From positions 1 to 53,939 of IMG/VR virus record IMGVR_UViG_3300030419_006158: a stretch of 53,939 nt of DNA; one strand, 5' to 3'. The notes beneath the pieces were generated by a model. The model worked only from the letters and a program-made list of their open reading frames with translations. It was not told where the DNA came from and ran no database searches. Of this stretch, positions 7,899-15,473 are shown in pieces (position 1 is the stretch's first letter; the number at the start of each line of letters is the position of its first letter). The position numbers and the translations under genes are program-made. The stretch is from a virus.

Positions 7899-8284
7899 TA
7901 TTTGATTTAAGCGAAACACCGGAAGAATTTTGGTATAATAATCTCGAGAAATATAAACAAAGAGAAGCAGACGAGTCTTTCCCACAAAATTTAACTGTTA
8001 AATCTCTATTGAAGATTCGTAAGACCGAAGTAGCTATATTTAAAGGTCATTTAAAAACTGAGTCTGCCTCAGATATGTTATTAATAGTATACCCTACAGC
8101 TAATACTGGTATAAAAAATTTTATAGGTATTGGAGTATCTGATCGTGAGTATTTATTAGATTCTAATATTCAAATATACCCACTAGCTCATACAAAGACT
8201 ATGACTGATGATTTTATGTTTGATTTATTAGTCAAAGGTCATGGGTGGCTTATTAAAGATTACGGAGATCTATCCAGTTACTAA
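7895..8284 (+). CDS. Hypothetical protein in glycosyltransferase operon
   Basis: A 129-residue soluble protein with ATG overlapping the preceding stop. No motif recognised. The order (Phe/Trp-rich N-terminus, then beta-rich IVYPTANTGIKNFIGIGVSD) gives no family. Last gene of the plus-strand block before a convergent junction. Confidence 0.55.
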   Translation: MIFDLSETPEEFWYNNLEKYKQREADESFPQNLTVKSLLKIRKTEVAIFKGHLKTESASDMLLIVYPTANTGIKNFIGIGVSDREYLLDSNIQIYPLAHTKTMTDDFMFDLLVKGHGWLIKDYGDLSSY

Positions 8285-8286
8285 TA

Positions 8287-8313
8287 GACCGTATACGCGG
8301 TTAAAATTTTTTT
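8287..8313 (+). terminator. Possible terminator at convergent junction
   Basis: A short hairpin (ACCG...CGGT with G-T extension) followed by AAAATTTTTTT just after the 7895-8284 stop and facing the minus-strand gene. The stem is weak, so it may be inefficient. Confidence 0.4.
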
Positions 8314-8335
8314 GCAAAAACTGTGCAAAAACGTC

Positions 8336-9325
8336 TTAAAGGGATTTATAAATGTTACTCTCTTCGAATTCCTTTATAAATGTATGAATATTGAATCTAT
8401 TTTTATTTAACTTTTTGAGATACTCATATGTGTCTTTTATTAATTGCGTATCATTAATTTTTCTGTTAGCTGATTCTAAAGTATTATAATAAAAGGGATA
8501 ATCATCTCCTAGATATTCTACAACAGCTGGATGACAGTTAATTAATAGTGGAATATTTCTAGATATACAATCCGTAACACCGTTGTTTGCACTAGTATCT
8601 AGAAGATCGAGAAACCCGCATGTGGTAGTCATATACTTATCAAACTCTTTATTCTCTAAGTGACGATGTACAATCACATTACCTCTTGTTTTTTCTCCAG
8701 TGAATGTACATTTAAGATTAAAGGTCTCTAATTGTTTTTGATACGTTTGGTGAGCGTATGGTAATCTCCCTAATAGTACATTTTTAGTCATTTTAGTGTC
8801 CAATAACCAGAAACTTTCAAAATTACGTAACCAGTAACCTATGCAAGTTAATTGAGGATCCTCTAAAAAAGCTTCTAAATTAAATTCCTCAACATCTAAA
8901 GGCGTCGGGTGTATTAGAGTCTCTATAGGGATATGATCGAAACCATATTGTATAAATAAATGCCTCATAGATTCTTCTAGATCACTAGATAAAGTGAACA
9001 TGCCTCTACAGTTTTTAAGTGCTAATAAAAATGGTAATCGAGCACACATATTAACCGGTGACTGTTTAATGTCAAATGGTTTAGGTATTATCATAGGGTT
9101 ATGAATGATACCAATCCAATCTCGTTTATGGTGAGGTAATACTAGAGCTTTATCGTTGTTAAACGTATAGTCCCAATCGAACGTTCGTTCGACAAATTCA
9201 TCTATAAGAATATCAGCTTTCGGATCATGGAATTTATTTATAAGGCTTTTTGTTACCCAGTTCCATCCAGCACGATGTATCTCTTCTTTAAATGTTTTTT
9301 CTCGTACGAAATTTAATTTTGTCAT
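8336..9325 (-). CDS. GT-B-like glycosyltransferase
   Basis: A 329-residue protein. The C-terminal half contains FLDLLDTSANNGVTDCISRNIPLLINCHPAVVEYLGDDYPFYY, the pattern of GT-B (GT4-like) nucleotide-sugar domains, where a conserved acidic/Gly segment is followed by 'GxPLL...PA..E.lG...P.y'. The N-terminal half, with LPHHKRDWIGIIHNP, would form the acceptor domain. The only minus-strand gene in this block. Donor and acceptor unknown. Confidence 0.6.
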   Translation of the reverse strand: MTKLNFVREKTFKEEIHRAGWNWVTKSLINKFHDPKADILIDEFVERTFDWDYTFNNDKALVLPHHKRDWIGIIHNPMIIPKPFDIKQSPVNMCARLPFLLALKNCRGMFTLSSDLEESMRHLFIQYGFDHIPIETLIHPTPLDVEEFNLEAFLEDPQLTCIGYWLRNFESFWLLDTKMTKNVLLGRLPYAHQTYQKQLETFNLKCTFTGEKTRGNVIVHRHLENKEFDKYMTTTCGFLDLLDTSANNGVTDCISRNIPLLINCHPAVVEYLGDDYPFYYNTLESANRKINDTQLIKDTYEYLKKLNKNRFNIHTFIKEFEESNIYKSL

Positions 9326-9360
9326 ATTGCATTATGTGATGCTCATGATAAACTTATTTA

Positions 9361-9591
9361 GTGATTCATTCTGATTTACTCAACTCGTTAAATAATGAGG
9401 AAAAAGTAATTTTATTAGCTTGTATACAACATGCAACTAAAAAAGATTATAGGTATGAAGATTTGCAGTATATACGTAAACCATTCTTTAAGCGCGTCTT
9501 AAAGAAATACTATAATAAAGTTAAACCTAATCAAAAAGAATCGTACAAGATAATGGTGGATAAAATAAACCCATTACTTAAATTATTCTAG
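9361..9591 (+). CDS. Small hypothetical protein
   Basis: A 76-residue, Lys/Tyr-rich, probably helical protein using GTG as start. No signal peptide. Its stop directly abuts the lipoprotein/spanin-like gene. Not recognised. Confidence 0.5.
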   Translation: MIHSDLLNSLNNEEKVILLACIQHATKKDYRYEDLQYIRKPFFKRVLKKYYNKVKPNQKESYKIMVDKINPLLKLF

Positions 9592-10110
9592 ATGTCTCTG
9601 AAATTTTTTTCAATTTTAGTGTTCATATTCTCTATTGGCTGCTCGACTTCACCAGTGAAATATGACAAGCCCGTTAAAGTTGATGATTATAAAAATTTTG
9701 TTCGATTAAAAGAAGAAAAAGAGAACCCGGTTTCAGAAAAGCCTATCAGTCAAAAAATTAAAGAAAAATTCACTTTAAAATCAAAACCTAACACAATAAA
9801 AGTAGATAAGGTTGAGACAAATAAAGTAGAGATTAAAAAATCCACTCCTCTTTCTCCTTCTAAACGCAGTCCGCTTAAGCGTAGGATAAGACAAACAACC
9901 ACTAATACTATCACTTCTTCAGAACCGAAGCTACTACCTATGGCACCGCGGGTTGAATCTGAACCACCGCGGGATCTTAGTAAAAGTATTATGTTGTATT
10001 TCATATATCTGCAAGCATTCATTATTTTAATTTTCGCTTTTATGATTTTACGACGTCGCAAAAAAGTAAAAGAAGATATACCAGAAAAAACTGGCGAGTT
10101 GAACTTATAA
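9592..10110 (+). CDS. Candidate unimolecular spanin (lipoprotein with C-terminal membrane segment)
   Basis: A 172-residue protein with a lipoprotein signal (FSILVFIFSIGC, lipid-anchored Cys at residue 17). A Lys/Pro/Thr-rich, low-complexity periplasmic linker of about 120 residues follows, then a single C-terminal hydrophobic helix (about 139-160) and RRRKK. This outer-membrane-anchor plus inner-membrane-anchor topology is that of u-spanins (T1 gp11 type), which fuse inner and outer membranes at the end of lysis. No sequence family is recognised, so the call rests on topology. It lies about 6.5 kb from the endolysin. Confidence 0.5.
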   Translation: MSLKFFSILVFIFSIGCSTSPVKYDKPVKVDDYKNFVRLKEEKENPVSEKPISQKIKEKFTLKSKPNTIKVDKVETNKVEIKKSTPLSPSKRSPLKRRIRQTTTNTITSSEPKLLPMAPRVESEPPRDLSKSIMLYFIYLQAFIILIFAFMILRRRKKVKEDIPEKTGELNL

Positions 10111-10136
10111 CCTAAATATATTAATAACAATAATAT

Positions 10137-10295
10137 ATGACCTATCAAGACTTGTTAGACCAATTGAAAGATATTCCAGAGGAGTATTTAGATCAAGACA
10201 TAGAAGTAGCTGGTGATTGTGTAGTTGAAGAATATTATGATGTTGAGTTTAAGTACGATAAAGATGATGGTACGATCGAAATTCTTCTAGTGTGA
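10137..10295 (+). CDS. Small acidic protein
   Basis: A 52-residue product beginning MTYQDLLDQLKDIPEEYLDQD and ending in an acidic beta-like tail. This MTYxxLLxxLxxLxxEQLxxxV pattern recurs in small phage and bacterial proteins of unknown function. Frame checked codon by codon to TGA. Confidence 0.5.
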   Translation: MTYQDLLDQLKDIPEEYLDQDIEVAGDCVVEEYYDVEFKYDKDDGTIEILLV

Positions 10296-10330
10296 CTTGC
10301 CTTTTTATTTAGCGAAGCTATTCTTTTGTC

Positions 10331-10564
10331 ATGGAAACTTCGTCGATTATTTCCTTTCCGTCAGATAAATTAATTGATTTTGTTAATTTTATCAATGAAT
10401 GTTGCGCTGTTATTGAACACGATCAAGTTAGTGAGTGGATTATGCTCCCTCACGGTTTTTTAAATAAAAAAACCCCGTTAGAATGGTTTACAGAATTTGG
10501 TCCAGAAAAAATATACAGGTTACTTTATTTTATTGAAAAGGATGAAGCAGATTTAATAGATTAA
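10331..10564 (+). CDS. Small protein with Xre/MbcA/ParS-type (DUF2384-like) C-terminus
   Basis: A 77-residue protein. EWIMLPHGFLNKKTPLEWF...GPEKIYRLLYFIE resembles the antitoxin 'W...P...L.g.tP.e.l....G...V..lL..IE' module. No RES-type toxin partner is visible nearby, so an orphan or a co-opted fold is possible. The assignment is tentative. Confidence 0.35.
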   Translation: METSSIISFPSDKLIDFVNFINECCAVIEHDQVSEWIMLPHGFLNKKTPLEWFTEFGPEKIYRLLYFIEKDEADLID

Positions 10565-10565
10565 T

Positions 10566-10775
10566 ATGTTAACACGAGCTGAAGCGTCAAAATTGTTGTT
10601 TAAGCGAGGATGGCGTCCGGGTTTATATCCTGGTGTATGGAAGGACCCGGTTAACAAATCACTCGTAGTATGGTTCGTGGCACTTCAGCGAGAAGGTATT
10701 AAATTTAATAGAAGAGATAAACCCTGGAAGACCAACCAGTTACAATTTAAATTTACATATGGAAACATTACATAA
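10566..10775 (+). CDS. Small hypothetical protein
   Basis: A 69-residue basic protein, tryptophan-rich (GWRPGLYPGVWKDP..KSLVVWF), probably a small beta fold. Overlaps the HAD gene by 17 nt. Not recognised. Confidence 0.55.
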   Translation: MLTRAEASKLLFKRGWRPGLYPGVWKDPVNKSLVVWFVALQREGIKFNRRDKPWKTNQLQFKFTYGNIT

Positions 10776-11193
10776 AACATGGTTCGTAGATATTGATGGT
10801 ACAATATTTTACCACCTTTATAATGATAGTATTGATGATCTTATAGAAAAATATGGAGAATCAAGTCACTTGCATGAAAAGCCTATTAAAAATGCGATAG
10901 ATTTTTTTAAAAGTCGTCCAACAAAGGATAGGATTATTATTACTACTGCGAGAGAAGGTAAGCATAAGGAACACACATTACGAGCATTAAATCATTATAA
11001 TATGCGGTATGATCAGTGTCTGTTTGATTTAGCAGCTGGACCTAGAGTTGTTGTTAATGATATTAAACCACCGGGAGTAGCTGGGAATACAGAATCTATA
11101 ACTACTGCTTATGCTGTTAATCTTAGTAGAGATAAGGGTATTAATTCTGATACTCAAATGATAGCTGGATATCATAAAAATGTAAATGAATAA
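10759..11193 (+). CDS. HAD-superfamily phosphatase
   Basis: A 144-residue protein with motif I FVDIDGT (nucleophile Asp about residue 11, acid Asp at 13), motif II IIITTAR (Thr), and a motif IV-like VVVNDIKP. Short HAD enzymes like this in phages dephosphorylate nucleotides, sugars or polynucleotide 3' ends. No kinase domain is fused. Overlaps the next small gene by 8 nt. Confidence 0.75.
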   Translation: METLHKTWFVDIDGTIFYHLYNDSIDDLIEKYGESSHLHEKPIKNAIDFFKSRPTKDRIIITTAREGKHKEHTLRALNHYNMRYDQCLFDLAAGPRVVVNDIKPPGVAGNTESITTAYAVNLSRDKGINSDTQMIAGYHKNVNE

Positions 11194-11362
11194 AAAAGGT
11201 AAAAAAGATAAGTGTATTATATGTAAAAGAGAGACAAGATATGATGAATTTGATCATATTGATTTTCGATATTTTTACATTGAAGGTGCTGGACAATTAT
11301 GTCCATGGTGTTATAATGAAACGTACGAAAAGAAAACGAAAATCAAAAACGTCTGGGACTAA
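11186..11362 (+). CDS. Small zinc-ribbon protein
   Basis: A 58-residue protein with CIIC (residues 10-13) and CPWC (about 41-44), a two-knuckle zinc ribbon, in a Lys-rich context. Overlaps the following basic mini-gene in another frame. Function unknown. Confidence 0.5.
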   Translation: MNKKGKKDKCIICKRETRYDEFDHIDFRYFYIEGAGQLCPWCYNETYEKKTKIKNVWD

Positions 11363-11423
11363 AAACTACGATATTCTACCAGAAGATTGGTCTGATGATT
11401 ATGGTATGGTTTGGTTCTGGTAA
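11316..11423 (+). CDS. 35-residue basic/aromatic mini-protein
   Basis: MKRTKRKRKSKTSGTKNYDI followed by LPEDWSDDYGMVWFW. The stop overlaps the ATG of the next gene (TAATG). Strongly basic at the N-terminus, acidic and aromatic at the C-terminus. The coupling and composition argue that it is expressed, but it is short. Confidence 0.4.
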   Translation: MKRTKRKRKSKTSGTKNYDILPEDWSDDYGMVWFW

Positions 11424-11614
11424 TGGAGCCATTATCTAGAGAGTTTCTCCTCAGCCAAAAAAAATGTTGTGGATCAGGTTGTAAAAATTGTCCATACTTA
11501 CCGCGACATAAACGAAATGCCGATGTGGTGGAATTGGTAGACACGGCAGACTTAAAATCTGCTTCCTGTAGTGGGAGTAACGGTTCGAGTCCGTTCATCG
11601 GTACCATTAAATAA
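11423..11614 (+). CDS. Small cysteine-rich protein (DUF5522-like), reading frame runs through tRNA-Leu
   Basis: The start MEPLSREFLLSQKKCCGSGCKNCPYLPRHK contains the CCGxGCxxCPY signature of small DUF5522-like proteins. The frame then continues without a stop through the entire tRNA-Leu gene, ending at 11614. Only the first 30 or so residues look like protein; the rest is the usual translation of a tRNA. The mRNA and tRNA precursor therefore probably overlap, and tRNA processing would cut the message. Confidence 0.5.
   Translation: MEPLSREFLLSQKKCCGSGCKNCPYLPRHKRNADVVELVDTADLKSASCSGSNGSSPFIGTIK
11519..11606 (+). tRNA. tRNA-Leu (anticodon UAA)
   Basis: Acceptor GCCGATG pairs with CATCGGT (terminal G-U). 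The D arm, an anticodon stem GCAGA/TCTGC with loop CTTAAAA (anticodon TAA), a long class II variable arm, and a T arm with GGTTCGAGTCC are all present. 3' CCA is encoded. It would read UUA (and UUG) codons, which are abundant in this AT-rich genome. Confidence 0.95.
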
Positions 11615-11618
11615 TTTT

Positions 11619-11768
11619 ATGAATCGGGAAAAAGGAGAGAAATTAGATCTTATTGGTATTTTTGTAATATTTTTTTTGATAGTATGTTTAACAGGCTGTT
11701 CATATACGATTTATAAAGGACCTACTGAGCCTCATGTTCCAATTGTGGTTCCTTCTGATAAAGAATGA
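11619..11768 (+). CDS. Small lipoprotein
   Basis: A 49-residue protein with a hydrophobic segment ending in VCLTGC, a good lipobox (Cys about residue 27), leaving a mature tail of about 23 residues. ATG at 11619 is preferred over an upstream in-frame GTG because the latter lies inside the tRNA. Overlaps the methyltransferase gene by 4 nt. Confidence 0.6.
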   Translation: MNREKGEKLDLIGIFVIFFLIVCLTGCSYTIYKGPTEPHVPIVVPSDKE

Positions 11769-12448
11769 AAATATCTAAACAAGAATTACAAATTAAAGTT
11801 AACGAGCTATCAGAAAGAGGAGAGTGGAATTGTTGTTATAAGTTCCCACATGATATTTCTACAAGAAAAACTCATATTAACAGCCCGGGGTATAATTTAA
11901 ATAAATGGAAACGTTTGAGTCCTATAATAAATGAAATAGATTTAAAAGATAAAACTTTAATAGATATAGGATGTGGAGATGGTTATTATGCCATCGAATG
12001 TGCTAAAATGGGTGCTAAATATGTGTTAGGTACAGATATAGATTCTCTTAGAATAAAAAGAGGTATATTAGCAAAAGAAGTCTTTAATTTGAGTAATATA
12101 GATTTTAAGTGTATTGATTTGTATAAAGATAAAATCGAAAAATTTACCGTTGGAATGGCGTTAGGACTCCTTCACCGAATACCTAATATAGATGAATGTT
12201 TAGAAAAGTTAGGAACTATTGCTGATATTTTAGTTTTAGAATTTAAATCTTATGATACTGAAAAAGAGGTTTGTTTACCTTTAAACTCTAAATCTAAATC
12301 CAACGAGTATAATAATCTATATTCTGTACCTTCTGTTAATTATGTTAAAAAGGTATTAAGGTGTTTTGGGTTTACATTATTTTCAGAATATAAAGATACA
12401 ACGAGTAGTTTAAATTATAAACGACCTATTTTAGTTTGTAAGAGATGA
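11765..12448 (+). CDS. SAM-dependent methyltransferase (CmoB/DUF1698-like)
   Basis: A 227-residue class I methyltransferase. Motif I is TLIDIGCGDGYYAIECAKMGAKYVLGTDID (about 60-89), with the acidic ribose-binding Asp after the second strand. KWKRLSPIINEIDLKDK upstream and GLLHR downstream recall CmoB/DUF1698, which carboxymethylates or methylates tRNA wobble uridine. At the head of a glycan cluster a sugar O-methyltransferase is equally plausible. It overlaps its neighbours by 4 nt on both sides. Confidence 0.7.
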   Translation: MKISKQELQIKVNELSERGEWNCCYKFPHDISTRKTHINSPGYNLNKWKRLSPIINEIDLKDKTLIDIGCGDGYYAIECAKMGAKYVLGTDIDSLRIKRGILAKEVFNLSNIDFKCIDLYKDKIEKFTVGMALGLLHRIPNIDECLEKLGTIADILVLEFKSYDTEKEVCLPLNSKSKSNEYNNLYSVPSVNYVKKVLRCFGFTLFSEYKDTTSSLNYKRPILVCKR

Positions 12449-13035
12449 TAAGTCATGAGCATAAGTACATTTTCATCGAGATTCCCAAAACCGGTACGAC
12501 AACAATATGTAGTGTTTTAAAACAACACGAAGCAGAGCAACCCTACAAGCATTTAGATCTTAAACAATATAAGGAGAGATATACTAAAGAGTATAATTCT
12601 TATTTTAAATTTTCTTTTGTCAGAAACCCGTGGGATAGAGTAGTATCATTATATAGTCGCAAAGGTGATGGTATTCAGAAAAGTATGTTTCGCCGCGGTC
12701 AACAGATCGGTCATGGGATGTCATTTGAACAGTTTGTAGATTGGATTGAATTATCAACTGACACATGTAGAAAACCGACTCCTAAAAAAAATATGGTAGA
12801 TTTTTATATGGTAGACGGTTCAATAGATATTGATTTTGTAGGTAGACTTGAAAACATCCAAGAAGACTTTAATATAGTTTGCAATAAAATTGGAATTCCA
12901 CGCCAACAATTACCACATATAAATAAATCAAAACACAAACACTACACTCGATACTATGACGATAAAACTAAACAAATTATTGCAGAGAAATTTGCAAAAG
13001 ATATTGAGTATTTTGGGTATGAATTTGGAGAATGA
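12445..13035 (+). CDS. Sulfotransferase
   Basis: A 196-residue PAPS-dependent sulfotransferase. IPKTGTTT (13-20) is the 5'-phosphosulfate loop, FVRNPWDRVVSLY (58-70) the 3'-phosphate motif, and VGRLENIQEDF plus HINKSKHKHYTRYY fit the Sulfotransfer_2-type C-terminus. It would add sulfate to a carbohydrate hydroxyl or amine, making an anionic decoration on phage or host surface glycans. Phage-borne sulfotransferases are uncommon. Translationally coupled with the methyltransferase. Confidence 0.85.
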   Translation: MISHEHKYIFIEIPKTGTTTICSVLKQHEAEQPYKHLDLKQYKERYTKEYNSYFKFSFVRNPWDRVVSLYSRKGDGIQKSMFRRGQQIGHGMSFEQFVDWIELSTDTCRKPTPKKNMVDFYMVDGSIDIDFVGRLENIQEDFNIVCNKIGIPRQQLPHINKSKHKHYTRYYDDKTKQIIAEKFAKDIEYFGYEFGE

Positions 13036-13038
13036 AAT

Positions 13039-13950
13039 ATGAGTTGTCATAGTATACCAAACGTATTACATTTTATATTTGGCTTAGATGAGCAGACAGA
13101 GGATTTTCTGTTTGTATATTATCTATCAGTATATTCGGCTTATATAATAAACAAACCAGAAAAGATATATCTGTATTATCATTTTGGGTCAGGAGGAGAG
13201 TGGTGGGAGAGACTTAAAGAAATTCCAAGATTAGAGTTAGTAAAAGTTTCCTTACCAGAGTATATAGGGAAACATAAGATAACTAAAACAGCCCATCGTG
13301 CAGATAAGTTAAGGATGGATGTGTTGTTTGAGTATGGTGGGGTATATATGGATATAGATACTATATCTGTTAGACCATACAAGGATTTATTACAACATGA
13401 CACAGTACTTGGATTAGAGGAACTACGTCATCACACTAACCTAGGGCCAAAGTCTATAGCTCGTTGGGGAGAATTACCAGTGATTAAAGGTATAGGTAAT
13501 GCAGTAATGTTAACACGTCCAAAAAGTCAATTTTTTAAAGAGTGGATAGGTTTATATGAAAACGTATTTCATCCTAATGGTTGGTCTGAAGCTTCAGTTG
13601 AGTTACCTAAGCACTTAGCATATAAAGACTATAAAGAAATAGAGAGACTTGCCAATGAAATCGGTGGCAATGGTATTACACCGGCTAAGATTAAACATTT
13701 AAAAGATACATTTAATACAGACAATTTAACATTATTAGGATCAGATTGTTTTTTTCAGCCTTATTGCAATAGGGTTAAGGATATATTTGTAGATGAATAT
13801 AATATACCGGAACAATTAATAACATTGCATTATTGGGCATCATTCTCATATACGTACTTTAAACATATAACAGGGTGGGATTGGGCAGAAAAAAATTCAC
13901 ATACATTATTCGGTAAGATAATGTCACAAATATATTCAAATGAACATTAA
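13039..13950 (+). CDS. GT32-type glycosyltransferase (DXD sugar-binding)
   Basis: A 303-residue protein starting IPNVLHFIFG, with AHRADKLRMDVLFEYGGVYMDIDTISVRP. This is the Gly_transf_sug/GT32 signature, where the R(A)D...L...GG.Y.D.D segment binds the nucleotide sugar and metal. It includes later GNAVMLTRPKS and a C-terminal aromatic region. Likely transfers a hexose or HexNAc. Overlaps the next gene by 11 nt. Confidence 0.82.
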   Translation: MSCHSIPNVLHFIFGLDEQTEDFLFVYYLSVYSAYIINKPEKIYLYYHFGSGGEWWERLKEIPRLELVKVSLPEYIGKHKITKTAHRADKLRMDVLFEYGGVYMDIDTISVRPYKDLLQHDTVLGLEELRHHTNLGPKSIARWGELPVIKGIGNAVMLTRPKSQFFKEWIGLYENVFHPNGWSEASVELPKHLAYKDYKEIERLANEIGGNGITPAKIKHLKDTFNTDNLTLLGSDCFFQPYCNRVKDIFVDEYNIPEQLITLHYWASFSYTYFKHITGWDWAEKNSHTLFGKIMSQIYSNEH

Positions 13951-14599
13951 CATAACTGATATATGCAATTTAAGTAGGATTCCTGTATGTATAGAGAAAA
14001 ACCCATTATATGTTACGTCTGTAGAAATTTTAAACGACGTAAATATTAAACCAGAAGATACTTATTTATATAAATTTTATAAACAGTTTAAACCTAAAAC
14101 ATTAAAGCAATTATTTAATATAAAAAATTCTTCATTTTCGTTTTTAGATAATTCATACAAAACATCATTTTTGCCTTGGATACACTACAAACCTGTAAAT
14201 ACTGAGGATGTCGCTTTTATTGATTTTGATGTTTCACAAAAAGTATTAAAACTTAAAAATTTAATATCTTCTATACAACAATATAATTATACTCCTGAAA
14301 AGTTTCCGACTAGACAAGGAGGTATATGTGGGTATTTTTTACAATATAAAAAACAAAGTAAATTTTATGTTACAGCAGGTAACCATAGAGTAGCTGTATT
14401 AGCAGCTTTATATAAAGATAATTCTATTCCTGTTATTTTTGAAAATAAATCTTTTTTAAAAGATAAAGAAATGAAGAACAGAGGACCTATACTCGACACA
14501 TATTCATCTGAAAATATTGACAACTGGCCGAGTATTGAACATAACACGGTACATAAAGAATGTGCATTGCAAATTATATCATCTTACTTTAATAATTAA
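13940..14599 (+). CDS. ParB-like-fold hypothetical protein of the glycan cluster
   Basis: A 219-residue protein. GGICGYFLQYKKQSKFYVTAGNHRVAVLAALYKDNSIPVIFE resembles the ParB/Srx-like core (G.y....V..GnHR.aal..L....ipv). Such proteins occur in bacterial O-antigen loci with no known activity. The N-terminal half is unrecognised. No DNA-binding helix-turn-helix seen, so chromosome partition is not implied. Confidence 0.45.
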   Translation: MNINITDICNLSRIPVCIEKNPLYVTSVEILNDVNIKPEDTYLYKFYKQFKPKTLKQLFNIKNSSFSFLDNSYKTSFLPWIHYKPVNTEDVAFIDFDVSQKVLKLKNLISSIQQYNYTPEKFPTRQGGICGYFLQYKKQSKFYVTAGNHRVAVLAALYKDNSIPVIFENKSFLKDKEMKNRGPILDTYSSENIDNWPSIEHNTVHKECALQIISSYFNN

Positions 14600-14600
14600 T

Positions 14601-15437
14601 ATGAATCCTGTATTTGAGAAATATAAAGACAAACATACTGGTGATAGGGTATTTCTAATAGCCAATGGACCTAGTTTAAAGTATACGAATTTAAATCTCA
14701 TAAAAGATGAAATTTCCATAGCAATGAATAAGGTTTCTCTGATTTGGGCTGATAATGAAGAATGGAGACCAACGTATTATCTTTTTTCATCTACTAATGT
14801 CCGTAGTCCTATATGGGGCCAATCATGGATTGATTCTGTACGTGAAGCAGCTCAAGAAGAAAGAACTACGTCGTTTATAGCTAAACAATTCAAACAATGG
14901 ATTGACCCACAAGATACTATTCCTCAAATAAATTGGTTTAAGAGCTTATCTGAAAATAAACCAGATACGAGTGGAAATATACTTGAATCATGTTTTTCGC
15001 GAAATATTAATGAACGTATAGATAAGTCAGGTACGTCAATGAATTTAGCATTACAGTTAGCTTATCATATGAATTTTAAAGAGATTGTAATTCTAGGTAG
15101 TGATTTAGGGTTCGTCCCTGATGATGGGAGTACTTCTGATCCTAACCATTTTGATGAATCTTATAGAGCAGAAATCGCTGGTTATAAGATAAAAAAGATA
15201 AACAATCAAATGCGTAATGTTCATTCTTTAGCATATAAAAACTTTTTAGACAGAAATAAAAATAATCCTTATAAAGAAACTAAAATTTATAATGCTTCTC
15301 TTAAGACATATTTAGACGTTTATCCTATCATAGATTATGAAAATTATATTTTACATAATAAAATTATCTATCAACAAGATAAATTAAAAAAAGCTAAAGA
15401 GTATTGGGATAACCCTCATCAATATGTCGTCAAATGA
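14601..15437 (+). CDS. DUF115/Maf-like glycan transferase
   Basis: A 278-residue protein. DRVFLIANGPSLKYTNLNLI...ISIAMNKVSLIW matches the G(N)GPSL...NR motif of DUF115/motility accessory factor and sialyltransferase-like proteins. NLALQLAYHMNFKEIVILGSDLGF matches their second conserved block (A..lG...I.l.G.D). Likely transfers a nonulosonate or other sugar. ATG 14601, after the previous stop, is chosen; an upstream alternative start would lie inside the preceding gene. Confidence 0.6.
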   Translation: MNPVFEKYKDKHTGDRVFLIANGPSLKYTNLNLIKDEISIAMNKVSLIWADNEEWRPTYYLFSSTNVRSPIWGQSWIDSVREAAQEERTTSFIAKQFKQWIDPQDTIPQINWFKSLSENKPDTSGNILESCFSRNINERIDKSGTSMNLALQLAYHMNFKEIVILGSDLGFVPDDGSTSDPNHFDESYRAEIAGYKIKKINNQMRNVHSLAYKNFLDRNKNNPYKETKIYNASLKTYLDVYPIIDYENYILHNKIIYQQDKLKKAKEYWDNPHQYVVK

Positions 15438-15473
15438 AGAGAGAAATTTAAAAATTCGAGAGTAAATTAATAT

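Noticed and set aside
10331-10564. Toxin-antitoxin system with the DUF2384-like protein
   Set aside because: Neighbouring genes show no RES or other toxin motif, so only a fold resemblance is stated.
11241-11315. Longer hydrophobic N-terminus for the 35-residue basic protein
   Set aside because: The upstream part is antisense-like out-of-frame translation of the zinc-ribbon gene; the internal ATG gives a coherent basic protein.
14517-14600. Upstream start for the DUF115-like gene
   Set aside because: It would overlap 83 bases of the preceding gene, and the GNGPSL fold begins just after ATG 14601.
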